Below are positions 1 through 12,400 of a DNA stretch of 64,000 bases, one piece after another. The stretch covers positions 12,214,001 to 12,278,000 of the forward strand of contig CP075494.1 of the NCBI GenBank assembly GCA_021613535.1. Direction: 5' to 3'. The stretch is from Adineta vaga (lineage: Eukaryota; Rotifera). The position numbers and the translations under genes were made by a program. Below the pieces are notes generated by a model. It did not search any database. It had not been told where the DNA came from and saw only the letters and a program-made list of their open reading frames with translations. Within the stretch, counting starts at the first letter, position 1, and the number at the start of each line of letters is the position of its first letter.

Positions 1-1129
1 TTGAAGAAAATTCCAATGAAAAATTCAATAAACTACTTGAAACTTATAATAAATTACGTGAAGAACATGTTGTTGTATTACGTCGAGTATGATCTGATTG
101 TTGTTATTCAGAATCATTTATTTCGATTTAGGAAGGAGAAAATAAAAAACAATTAACAGATTTAAATCAACAACATACACAATTGAAAGACGAATATAAA
201 GTAGAATTAGTTCTTTAATGATAATTTACTTATTTAGTTTCTAGAAAAAAGAAGAAGAATTTCATCAAAATTATGATAAACTTAATAATGAAATTATTCA
301 ATTACGTCAAACAAATGATGTAAGTAAATTTACTCTAAAGATTCATGTATAAATGACATCTTCGTTCTTCAAGGAATTGCAAGATCGAATTCAAATACTT
401 ACAGCTGAACGTAATGATTATCAATCGATGACAATAACGACAAAAGAACGTATAAAAGAAATTGAAAATGCAAAACAAGTATAAATTATATTGAAATTTG
501 AATCGAATAGGATATCTTAATATACATTTAGAATGTCGAGCAAGATAAATCTACATTTGAACAAAAATTACAACAAACCGAAGGAGCACGCCGTAATTTA
601 CACGATAAAAATCGAGTAAATCTTTGTCGATCTTTCTCTCATGAACAAAAAATAGTTATTAAAAACTTTGATTTTAGGAACATGAAGAAAATCTAATTGA
701 TTTAATTCATGATAAAGAAATGCTTGAGTTGAAAATCATCGATTTAGAAGAAACAACACGTGAATGGATGCAGAAATATTTAGATACAACTGATAAACAA
801 AAATTAATACAAGTTAATCATGAAAAATTGATCAATAATCTCAAACGACAATATAAATGTAAATGAAATGAAATGAAAGTCAATTTATAGTTCCTTTTTT
901 TCTTAATCTAGATTCGATATTAACCTTTTGTATCAATCAAATGCATGATGGAATCGAACGAACAAAAGATACAGAATTATTCCATGGAAAGAATACTTTC
1001 GAAAATCTTCCATCCAAACTACAAATGGCTGTGACAGCTGCAAAGAAAATCGTTGATCTTTCGAAAAAACAAAATGAATCGGATGAAAGTTCGTACACAT
1101 ATTTCACTGTTAATAAATTCATCACGTAA
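1..1129 (+). CDS. Coiled-coil protein, 3' part (5' end outside window)
   Basis: At least seven short exons joined by 45-60 base GT-AG introns encode an almost uninterrupted Glu/Lys/Gln-rich heptad coiled coil (for example EEHVVVLRR, then QLTDLNQQHTQLKDEYK, then DLIHDKEMLELKIIDLEETT). A less coiled tail follows (NLPSKLQMAVTAAKKIVDLSKK). The frame stays open across each intron, which supports a real gene. The last exon read here stops at 1127-1129; an alternative last splice (donor near 1126, acceptor about 1165) would stop near 1196. I do not recognise the family. Coiled coils of this composition occur in ciliary, Golgi-tether and cytoskeletal proteins, so no function is assigned. The start lies upstream of base 1. 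Confidence 0.6.
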
Positions 1130-1231
1130 ACTGAATATTTCACAATGACTAAATCTCTATTTTAGCTACTACTTTATCATTCTTAAATGAATGTATGATC
1201 TTATCGAATTATATGGTTGATATTGTTATAC

Positions 1232-1541
1232 ATGGCAAAGCAGCGTCGAACGCCGTTTCAGATGTTAATCTCAGCAATAATTGTCGAGATGTTACTTTGC
1301 ATTGTATTGACCTTTATAATAATTATCAAACATGTTCGTATTGGAAACGTTTTTATTTCTCTTCTAAGAAATTTTTTGATTTCAGCATCAGCAACAAATG
1401 ATATTGATAAACAAATGGATGAGTTAATACAACGTTTAAATTCATTAATTGAAAAGGTTAAAACGTCCTCGAAAAAGGTAGTCTTTTATTCAAATAAACT
1501 TTATTTTTCATTCATTCTATTTCTAGAATACATCCAAATAA
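1232..1541 (+). CDS. Small single-pass membrane protein (70 aa)
   Basis: Three exons, 1232-1337, 1386-1477 and 1527-1541, join in phase into a 70-residue protein. A short basic N-terminus (MAKQRRTPFQ) is followed by one hydrophobic segment of about 25 residues (LISAIIVEMLLCIVLTFIIIIK), interrupted here after MLLCIVL only for quoting. Then comes a charged amphipathic tail (DIDKQMDELIQRLNSLIEKV) and a lysine-rich end. The layout suggests a membrane-anchored microprotein with a short coiled-coil tail. It begins about 100 bases after the preceding coiled-coil gene, so it could instead be an alternative 3' part of that gene. I do not recognise a family. Confidence 0.5.
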
Positions 1542-2079
1542 ATCCAAAAAAAATTACATTATAAACTAGAAGGTTTTCTTTTTATTATTTCGATATGGGT
1601 CAGTCTAGGGTATCTTGTTATTGTTATTGTTTTGAAGTATTGTTCGGTGAAATGAAAAATAAAATCATTCTAATCTGTAGACTATTGTTCAGCTGTTGAT
1701 ATCTTATTTCATAGAGAGAGAGAGAGAGAGAGATGAAAAGAGATATATCTATATCTGTCGATAGGAATGTAATTAGAACTGTTCATTCGAGTTCAATTTC
1801 GTTTTTATGAAATCATTTCAAGTAAATTTTACAGGTACATTGTGCTTATTTTAACCTTGAAAAACTAAGTGAAGAAAGATGTAAAGTTTTGGTATGTGAC
1901 CTTGAAAGAATGTACTATTTTTATTACGAGCATTCAAGGTTTTTTCGCTCATTTATATGATTGAAGTCATTTTATTCAACGTACATATAAATACAGCACA
2001 AAAAGACTCCCATCACATTACTAAAAAAATACTCTTGAGCATATAGATTTCATTTCTTTTCTCTTTTCAACCAACGACA
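1542..2079. other. Intergenic, promoter of the TIKI-like gene
   Basis: No coding signal seen. It contains a (GA)n run at about 1713-1732 and a TATA-like TATAAATA near 1986, about 95 bases before the next ATG. Confidence 0.5.
1713..1732. repeat. (GA)n microsatellite
   Basis: Uninterrupted alternating AG over about 20 bases in an intergenic stretch. Confidence 0.9.
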
Positions 2080-3203
2080 ATGAAATATTTCATCATTCTC
2101 TTTGTTGAACTTTCATTTCTATCAGTAAGTTTCATTTGATATATATATCTTCACAGAGATTAATAGTCGAAGATAGATTTATGATACAACAATATTATGG
2201 CGAATTAATGTCAATCCTCCAGCATATTTGTTTGGTACAGTCCATTTACCACAACCAATTATATGGCCTTCACTTTCCAATACTGTCAAATCCGCATTTG
2301 AGAATAGCACAGATTTTCTTCCGGAATTTGATGTGACAAATTTCTTTTCATTTACTCGAGTAAGAATGTGCTTACAATCACATATGGCATCGATGGGAAA
2401 TGGTCCACCATCAAGACCTCCACCGGGTTTGTAATGAAATTCAATGTTTTCTTATGTTGAATTGTTCTTATACTAGGAATGATGAATCAACGAGGACCAC
2501 AGGCACCACTTCTTGATGTGTATTTGGCCATGGAAGCTCGTCGTAGAGGAAAAAATGTTGATTCATTAGAAACAGCTGATATTTATTGTGAAGTAATTTA
2601 GAAATTTTCTTCATAAAAAAAATAACTTGTTATTATTTATTTGTATTGATAGTTTACGAAATTTCAAATGGATAGCTTATCAAAAAATAATCCAGCGAAC
2701 ACAGGTCAACCACCATTTCCCAATGAAAATAGTCATGAAGAAGCCAAACGAATTTATAATTGTGATTTAAATTATCCTGGAGAACTTTTAGCACCATCGA
2801 CAGCTGAAATAAGTGATAAAGCATTATTAGTATTTAAACAACGTTTGGAAGAAATTGTTGATCGTCGAGATCGTCAAATGTCAGAAAAGATAAATAATTT
2901 ACTTGAAAATGCCACACCTGAAAAACGATATTTCTTTGCAGTTGGTTTCAGTGAGTAAAAAATAAACAGAATTTATTATATTTTGCTTGTTTTGTTTTAG
3001 TTCACTTAATGAGTCCAACAGGTCTTGTAGCTAAATTAAGACAAAATTATAACTATTCAATTACACGATTGTGTACAGATCCACTTCAATTTCGGTTTGT
3101 GATAGTTTTCAATTGATTACTAAATGTACTTTGTACTCTTTCGTTTAGCACTTCATTACGATGCCCAGCACCAAGTTGGTGTGATACAATCGCAGGCTTA
3201 TAA
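2080..3203 (+). CDS. TIKI-like (TraB family) Wnt-inactivating metalloprotease
   Basis: Exon 1 (2080-2124) encodes a signal peptide (MKYFIILFVELSFLS). The second exon starts at 2177 and carries the TIKI/TRABD2 signature: TTILWRINVNPPAYLFGTVH, then a conserved Pro-Trp region. Later exons give APLLDVYLAMEARRRGK, a region with YNCDL, and the C-terminal TraB block (RYFFAVGFIHLMSPTGLVAKL), in which the second conserved His precedes the gly/leu segment. TIKI proteins are cobalt/manganese-dependent proteases that clip the N-terminus of Wnt ligands in the secretory route. The GTVH and FIHLM histidines fit the expected metal site. The protein ends CPAPSWCDTIAGL; I see no clear C-terminal membrane anchor, so it may be secreted or lipid-anchored. 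About 315 residues, short for the animal family. Confidence 0.85.
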
Positions 3204-3492
3204 ACATAATCATTGAAAACTATTTGGACTAGTTTAAATTTTTCTCCTCTACTTGTGTGTTTTTAATTTCTAATTAAATAAACGAATAATTAAAGTGTTT
3301 TCGAATTTTATAAAGAATGATTTGAATATGCGCTGATCAAGGTCGATCTGTATAAACAGAACATTTTCTTTTCTTTTTCTTTTTTATTCGAACTAAAAAC
3401 GAGAAAAATATGCCACACCTCTCAGCTAGTAATTTAATCGATTGCATGTGCGTTTAACATAAATCTGGCGCGTTATATTCATTAAATATACA

Positions 3493-6400
3493 ATGAATCT
3501 TCACCTTGAAAAACTTTGTATACCTCGTTATCAACGTGATCCAATTTGGAAATTTTGGCAAACAAGTATAGCTCTCTATTTAAGTTCTTTGTGTTTTTTT
3601 TTCTATCTGTGTAATTAGATGCAAGATTGAAAAATATTCACCCACCTGAGTATTGGAAATCGTTTGATTATTATACGAAAAGAAATTTTCCTAGTGAACA
3701 AATTACAAAAAATGCTACTCGAGATATTTGTGAGGATTCACGTGAAACTACTTGCCATTATACAACATTAATTTATAAATTTCCATCTGAAAAGCAGTTG
3801 AATGAGAAAGGATTTCGTGTTTTTATTGATTTTGAACATCATGGATTAGAACATACGACTTGGAAAGAATCCATAGAACAAAAACAAAGGTTATATACAA
3901 AAACTAAACGATCGAATGTAAAATTTCTTCAATTAAATGTAAAAAATAAACAACAATCTCTAAATGAAGAGTATTTACGACGACAAGAACTTGCTCGATA
4001 TGTAAAATTACATACTGAAAAAGATAATCTATTTGCATTAGATAAAACATCCTATCCAAAGCAATCAATGCCCATGTCACGACGACCACGTGATGCTCTT
4101 CATATTGATTTTTATCAAGCACCTTGCTTCGAAGGATCAAAAGTTGAAGCAACATTTAAAACTTTCTATCATCGAAAATATCTTGTAAATCAATTCTAAA
4201 AATCATTCCTGAATCTTATGTAATTCTATTCTAATAGTTAAATCAACAATTTCGTGAATATACATTAAAAGATATGATTAAAACGGCATTGAATGCTGAA
4301 CTAAATATTGAAATCATCGGACATTTCACCTTATATCCAGTTATTATTTTCTTTCGTTTAGTAATCATTATTCTTTCCATTGGATTTTTAGAATGAATTA
4401 TCAAAACATGAAATCAAAATGTTTGAATTAACATCAACATTTGGCGATATCTACGAAGGTCATATTATTAAAATTAATAAAGACAAAATAGTTTTATTAT
4501 TAGCTTCGACATATCATTCAAATATTAAACTTTCACAAGTCGCAAATGATCCAACGAATATCGATACTAAAACTGATCAAGTAGATACCATAGATTGATC
4601 CGATTTGAATATAGATTTCGTTTAGCAATCAACAATAGAACAGATTATTCTCGATCATGTTCGAGAATATCTTCGAACACATCATGATCATTTGATTGAT
4701 CAAATACGACGTGTACAAATTGAATTAGAACCCGTATTAGATACTGACAAACGTCGTATCATTGTTCATTTATTAACCGATAAAGAAATGGTTGAAAATC
4801 TAACTTTCGAAATTACACAAGAACAAGAACCAAAATTATTTGATGATCATTTTCAACAAGAATTTTATTTTCTGCAAGGAAATCATGAAAAAACTATTCT
4901 CCATTCTGTTGAATATAAACTAAAACAACTACAAGATAAACGATATTCAGATTTACAACTCACATTAGATATGGAACATGACATAATGGATAGTATACGA
5001 AAGATGTTTCATGCGTATACGAATAAGATTTTCTCAACATATTCACGAGAAGAATGTATGCGAATAGCAATTGAACATCATTTTGATGATCTATTGGATA
5101 TATTGGATTTGGAAGAACATCAATCGGTTAGTGATGAACAAATACAGATGATGATAGATGATATACAAATGCGATTACGTCTTCAAATTGAACGTCGTCT
5201 AGTATGATTAGATCATTTTATTGGTTTACTAAAAATTGATAGTTTTCTAGAAAGCTGAAGAGACAGCTAAAATTCTTCTGATTGGACCATCGATAAAGAA
5301 AAGTAAATCTTATTTTTACTACTACTACATAAGAATGTTACATATCTTTCTTTTTCTAGCGATTAATTTTCCTGAAAAACAAGTAGTGGTACTCGATCAT
5401 CATCGAGAAATCTTTATTACTCGATCCGATTTTTATACTGGTCCAAGTAAAGTAAAAAATATTCAGTAAGACATAAACATTCTACTTTGCAGAAATTTTG
5501 ATATTATTTTAATTTTTTAGACGTCATGAAAGTGGTCTTATCTTGCACGAGGAAATCGATGGTGGACCAAAAAGTTTCGATCGATTACCCATGAGTATTG
5601 ATTCATTAACACTTCTAACACGTCATCAACAACGAAAACATCTAGCTGATGAACAATATGACAATAGTATGATTTTACTTGGAAATGGCTTACATCGCAA
5701 AATTTTATCGACAGAGAATCGAAAAGCGTTTTCATTTTCTGTCGAATGTGTTCAGAATAACAGAGAGAAAGATTTAACACCACATCTAGATGAATCAGAT
5801 CATGTTAGTTTGAAAACATTGAATACGACTTCTTTAAATACGAAAAGTTACAATAAATCAGCACATCCTGCAAAGGTATTTGAATTGTATTTTATTTAGA
5901 TAAACTAGTTTTTATTTTCAAGTTTGATCGACAAAAACAAATTAAGAGAAGATTATCTCGATCACCTGCTGAATATGGTAAACATAAACAAAAACGAAAG
6001 AGATATACGCGTTATCAACTGGCATCAAAAGCATTGATAAATAATAGATATAGAAAATATTCATTTTTTAAGAATTTACTCTTAATACGTCGAAATAGTA
6101 AACAAAAACGATTGAAAACATTGAATAATATCAATTTCAATGCAATTAAAAAACATTTGCAAGAAATATTCACTGATCTACAAAAGAATTCGATCAGTAA
6201 ATCAACAGAATACTTGTCAAGTAAGTTTTGATACGTGCTCTAATAAACAAATTATTGTGACAAAGAATCTTCGGAATCGATTTCTTCTTATTGTGTAAAA
6301 AGTATGAATGAAAGACAAATTCTTATGAAGTTTATAACTAAGCTTTGTTTCATTGGCTGAATGAGAACTTAAGTATTGTTCCGTATCAATATAGAGTTTG

Positions 6401-9400
6401 TTTTTACGAATATATTTGATTAATAGTTAAAATATCATGATTTGTCACCTAATAAATTAATTCTTGTTTTTAGAGAAAGAACGATTAGTGAAACAACAGT
6501 CATCATCACAATACATCAACATGAATATGGATGAAAAGGATCTTATTGGTTCTAGGGTAAATATACTGATTTCTATAGGAAGTGTGATGATAATTATGGT
6601 AAATATAACAAATTGAAGGAAAGTCAAGAATCACAAATCACGCAAGAACAACTTCACGACGAAGGATTTCAAGAAAAAGGTAGATTTTGACTTTATAAAA
6701 AGTTACTTTAAACTATTTTCTATACCTATCATTGATTCAAAGACTTGGATGATGATAGTTATGACGAGAGTAAAACGAGTATTGATACAGAACGTTACTT
6801 AAAATCACTATATGATTCGTTATCATCCGTTATGAAACAAGTTCATCAAATATACGAATCGAAATCCTCTCAACTTCTGTATGTAACTATAAAAGTTTAT
6901 CATTAAAAATGAACATAATCTATTATTAGAGCATCATTAGATTTAGCTCATATTTTTATTACCTTTCTTCACATGAAAAAAGATCCTGCACATGAAATTG
7001 CTTCTCGAATTATTAATGCTCGTCAACAATTAGTTCGAACTCAACGAACACAAAAGTCATCGTTTAATAATACTATTCATAACGAAAACGACACGTCAAA
7101 TCTAGATATACACGAAGAAAAGAACCTCGATGATACATCAATTAGTTCTGGAATGATATCTATTGAAAGTAGTGATACAACATTGAATGGAAATGATAGT
7201 ACATCTCGCAGTAGTATTGCCGACGATGATGATCATTACACAAACTATGACATACATAAAAACACAATTTTTCGTACTTCAAACTCTCAACATATGATGA
7301 ATCGTATGACTGCTTATCTATCGAAAGTTGATTGGAGAGTGTTCAATTATATTACGAAAGAGTTTTTACAAAATGGTAGAAAAAATTCTTTTCTTCGAAA
7401 AGAAATAAAACGATCTCTTGTTTTTTTTGTAGGAACGATGATTACTAGTCATGCTTTAGAATTTTCAAAGGCATTACTGCTCGATCTTATGTATGTATTA
7501 CGATAAATTTCTTTCTTTTTTCAAAACTATTCATAATTTTTCGACTCAGTGAAGATAGTGTTTATGAAACATATTTTCATCTAAAATGGTGTTATGATTC
7601 TTGTATTGATTCAAATACGAAATCGTACATTGAAAAGATGTTTATTGAAGAATTTCTTAAGAAATCAATCAACATTCTTTTTCATCGTCTTCAGTTAATT
7701 AATTCACCACTATTAGAAAACATTGCTTTGATGCAGACATTAAAGAAATATGTAACTACAAATTTACTTCACGCATTAATTTCTACTGAAGATCATCCAT
7801 CACCCATCGGTTATAATTCATGCATTTGGTTTTCTACTAGTAAGACAATGATATATCAATTTCAAATGTAATTTTCGTTTTCTTTAATAGATATTTTAAT
7901 TAAAACGATTTGTTTGTTATCAAATGATCTTTTTGATCAAATCAGTCATGATTATTTAGCTGATTATACAAAATTTGAATATATGTTAATATCTTGCTTT
8001 CATAAAATAGAAATTGTTTCTAATCTTGACAATGTTATCAAGAAAAATTCTTCACATCCGATTCCAGATGCCAGATGTCTTCTACATGTTATTGATTTGA
8101 ATCAAGCACCGAAATTTTTTTCGGATCATGCATTCAAACGATTTCAACTTAGTGAAGAAGGACAATTAAACAACAATATTGAAGCACTAAAAGATCTAGT
8201 GTTACTTGATATTCAAAAACGTGTAAATATTCATTGATTACTTAAATAATTCAATCAATGTCAAATTTTTATTGTATAGAATGTTAAATCAAAAGAAAAA
8301 CTCCATCTACCACTAAGTATCAACGATTTAATAAAGCAACAACACACTCGTGTATTGAGTCCATCTCCTTGGATCGTAGCTCAATTTGAACGACGATGGA
8401 AAACTCAGAAATTATCTTTTGATGAATATAGGGAAGAAAAAGATTTGTATCGGTTCGATGAAACTACATCTTCCGGAAAAGTAGATAATCTTCCCATCGA
8501 AGTACGAACGATGCTAATTGATATGATCAGAAAATATGGTACAGTTGAAGAAAATGTTACAATGGAAATCACACAAGATGGTTTATCAGAAGAAGATGTG
8601 GCTCAATTAGTTGAAAATGCTATTGCAGCAGTCGAAAGATTTGATCGTGAGAATAATATTGGAGAACGAAAATTACAAAATAAGAAAACTATCAATGATC
8701 GATTGACAGAATTTTTCAAATATAGTGGACGACATGGAGTATGTGTCATAGATGTTTCTATAATGATTATTGTTTATTTATGATAGGTTCGTCTTTTGGA
8801 TGATGTTTTAAAAATCGCTAAACTACGTTCAAATGATCCCAAAAAATACATACCTCTTGCTGTTAATATTCTTAAAGATCGTTTAAAACAATATGGGTCA
8901 CCACAACACTCAAAGCAAACTGTTCGTTTTGCACATACACTAGAAACACTACTAACAGCAACGAACGACGAACCAGAACTTATTACAACAATACTCAAGA
9001 AAAACGTCGAGGAAAAGAAATCTGCAGATGATCATCTTATTCATAAGAATTCATCGCAACTAATATTCGAAGATTCTCGTAAGAAGGACATTTTTATACG
9101 ATAACTCGAGATATTCTATCGTTATCAATCCAAATAGTCAAAGGAGATCAGCATCTAAAGACTATAGCAACAATTGATAAAACAGTCAACTGAATATAAT
9201 AGTAGAGATCATTCTATAAAATTCATTTATTGCAGGTCCTGATCTTAGCGTGGCTCAACTAATCATTCTTAGTACATTATCGAATCAAACGCCGTTGAAA
9301 TTGACATCGATGCAAATTGAACAGTAAACCACCTATATAATGTTTAGCCTGTTGTGTTCTTACGTTATTTTGTTTCTACTAGAATATGTTTGAAACAAAA

Positions 9401-12400
9401 TCTCTCTATGGAACCAACTCATCTATACTTAGAAAAATTGATTCAAACAACAGAAGTTACCGACAGATTTCAATTGACAGAAGAACAGTTGATACAAATT
9501 GCCTTTGAGGAAAATATTCAAATTGCAGAAGGTATAAATTTATATTGCATGTATCCTGCTACTTCGTGAGTGTTTTGATTAACCATCGTTTGTTTGATCT
9601 AAATAATGTCAAAGTATAGAGTACATGTTCATCTTTTTTTGTATAGTTCATGTTGATGAAACATCGGACGACAATATTTATTTAACTGAAAGTCAAATTC
9701 AATCTTTGATTGCTCAGATTGATGTGATAAATGAATCATTATTGATTTCTGCTAGACATGAAGCTAAACAAGACCAACATTTGCCACTTGTTTTGCATCT
9801 CCATCAATTCATCGAACTATGTAGTCAACAGAGAATTAGTATGGAAAGACTTCTTCATAATGAATCAACCTTACAAAATTCATCACCATCATTCTTTGTC
9901 GACTCTAAGTTCAAGCTCAATCTTTCGAATTTACAAATGGCATATTTGATCAAAAAGAATCAATTCGATATAAATAAATTGTCAGCTATGCAACAGCACA
10001 TGGGAGCTCAAACATTTCGTTTAAATACATCACAATTAGCGTATTTGTTTCACAATCATCGTACTATTCAAAATCATACAATCGGTGGACTTTCTGCTAG
10101 TCAACTAATCGCATTGCATATGTTATATCCATCATTTTTCGTGCTCACTTATCAACAAATCGAACAATTAGCTTTAATACAAAGTGAAAGATTATTTCAT
10201 ATTTACTTTTATGAATTTGATTGAACCTATCTTTCTAATAATATTAGATATGCCACTGGAACATTTTCGAACACTATTTCCTTCTCAAGAACCCTTCGAG
10301 CTATCTCATAAACAATTACTTCAAATGGCAATGGAAAATAAAATAGTACCAACAGAAATATTATCACGGGATTTTGTTCAAAAATCGATATTATTAGATC
10401 TTGCGCAACTTTGCAGTTTGATTAGTCAAAATGATCTGTTGCTGTTTTTACAAAACTCTATTAATCCTATTCAATCAATGGAAGAATCAAATCAACGTTT
10501 TCAACGCATCTATTTAAATGTCAGTCAAATTCTTTCTCTTAGCTATCATTCTAACATCGATTTCAACCAAGTAACCACTTGTGTAACAGAAAATATCGAT
10601 GTGTGTAATTATTGAATATAATCTTCTTTTTCCACTTATTCCTTTATTTTTGATAGAGAGACGATTTTCGTCTCGAACCAGAACAATTTGCTACATTATG
10701 GAAACACAGTAATATTTCATTCGATGATCTTGAACACAATACAGTCGTACCAGATTCACAAACTCAATTCACTCTGACTGATGAACAATTCAGCAGTCTA
10801 CTTAGTTCAGTTTCTATTTCTGACTCTCGAATGCCGGTCAAATCAATAACTACCAAAGACATACATTTGAAAGTAACATCGTCTGAACATTCAACTGAAT
10901 CAAATGAATCTATCATCAATAAATCAATGGTCAGCGATGCACAAAATCAACCATCAATTTCATTTCCTGAACAATTAAAAGCTATAAACGAACGACTCCA
11001 ATCAAGTTTACGAGCTCATACTGAAGCAGTGAAAGTAGTATCAGATTCATTAGTAAAATATAATCGTATTGAAAATGCACTGAATCTTATTCATGACATA
11101 AGTTTACATTCTCTTGATGATGTATCAACTAAAGAGACTGAAACTATTCCATCTTTTGTGCTCGATCTATTGAAAATGAATACGATGACCGAAAATATGT
11201 ATAAATCAATTCAGCAAAGCGAAATAACTACAGATGACTTAAATAAAATGATTACAATGCAACAACTTAGTTTTTCACAAATTCATAAAATCCAAACACA
11301 ATTACTAACTCCCAAATTAATTGGTATGATATTCCTTTACATTCATGTCTTAATCAAACTAGTTTTTAGATAAACTTCAATCAGGTCAACTTTCACAGCA
11401 GATTCTTGATGCATATAAAAGTCAATCACCATTACAAATTATCAAGAATGTTCGATCATTAGCAGTACAACTGGATTCTTTATCTTTTCAACAACTACCA
11501 ACAATTTCTCAATTAGATAGCTCGATAGTATCAATCAAACAACAGACTACTAGTTCAAAGGATGATGTACAAGAATCGAACGATGGTAAGTAAAACAAAA
11601 CATCGACATACAAATATAGAATCTAATTTCTTTCTAGCTATGTTAGATGAAAAAAAACGACCAGATTCAATAGTTCTCCATTTTGAATCGGTGACAAATC
11701 GACAACAAATTTTACAAGAACTAAGTGAACGTCTTGATACTCAATTACTTGAACTGAACAAAGAGTATGGTATTGAACCTACAAAAGGTAATTCACGGAT
11801 ATTTTTCGCTCATACATACTATTCTTCTCAATAGGTCAATCATCAATTCGACAAATTACTGAAAAACTTCGAAAGATGCCCATTGCAGACGACATTGAAG
11901 ATTTAATTGGTCGACAAATCGATGAAGTCGATATTCTAAATATTTTCAATGGCCATACGAATAATCTATTTGATTCATCGACACTAAATATGACCAAAAC
12001 AAATGAATTAATCGAACGTAATATTCAACATCGATTCAATAGAATCAATGAACGAATTCATATAATACATCTTTGGCAAAATTATATTGAAAATAATCGA
12101 TTAAAACGTAGGTTGTCTTTCTTTCGTATTGGAAAAAGGTACGATTTTTGTCCTGTCTCATTTTACAGGATCAATGAATCTCGATGAGTATACCGCTATT
12201 GTCTTCGAAAACGTTGCACAATTCGAACAACTAACAAATCTTCATCTGACAGAAGATGATCTACATGTGATATCAATGAATCGTTTTACGTCACTTGAAC
12301 GAGTGATGAATCGTCATCTAACTGAATCAGAATATCGTCGACTACTTCTAACTAATACATCGTTCGAGTATATCGAAAAAGAACTTCTTGGACGTTCAAT

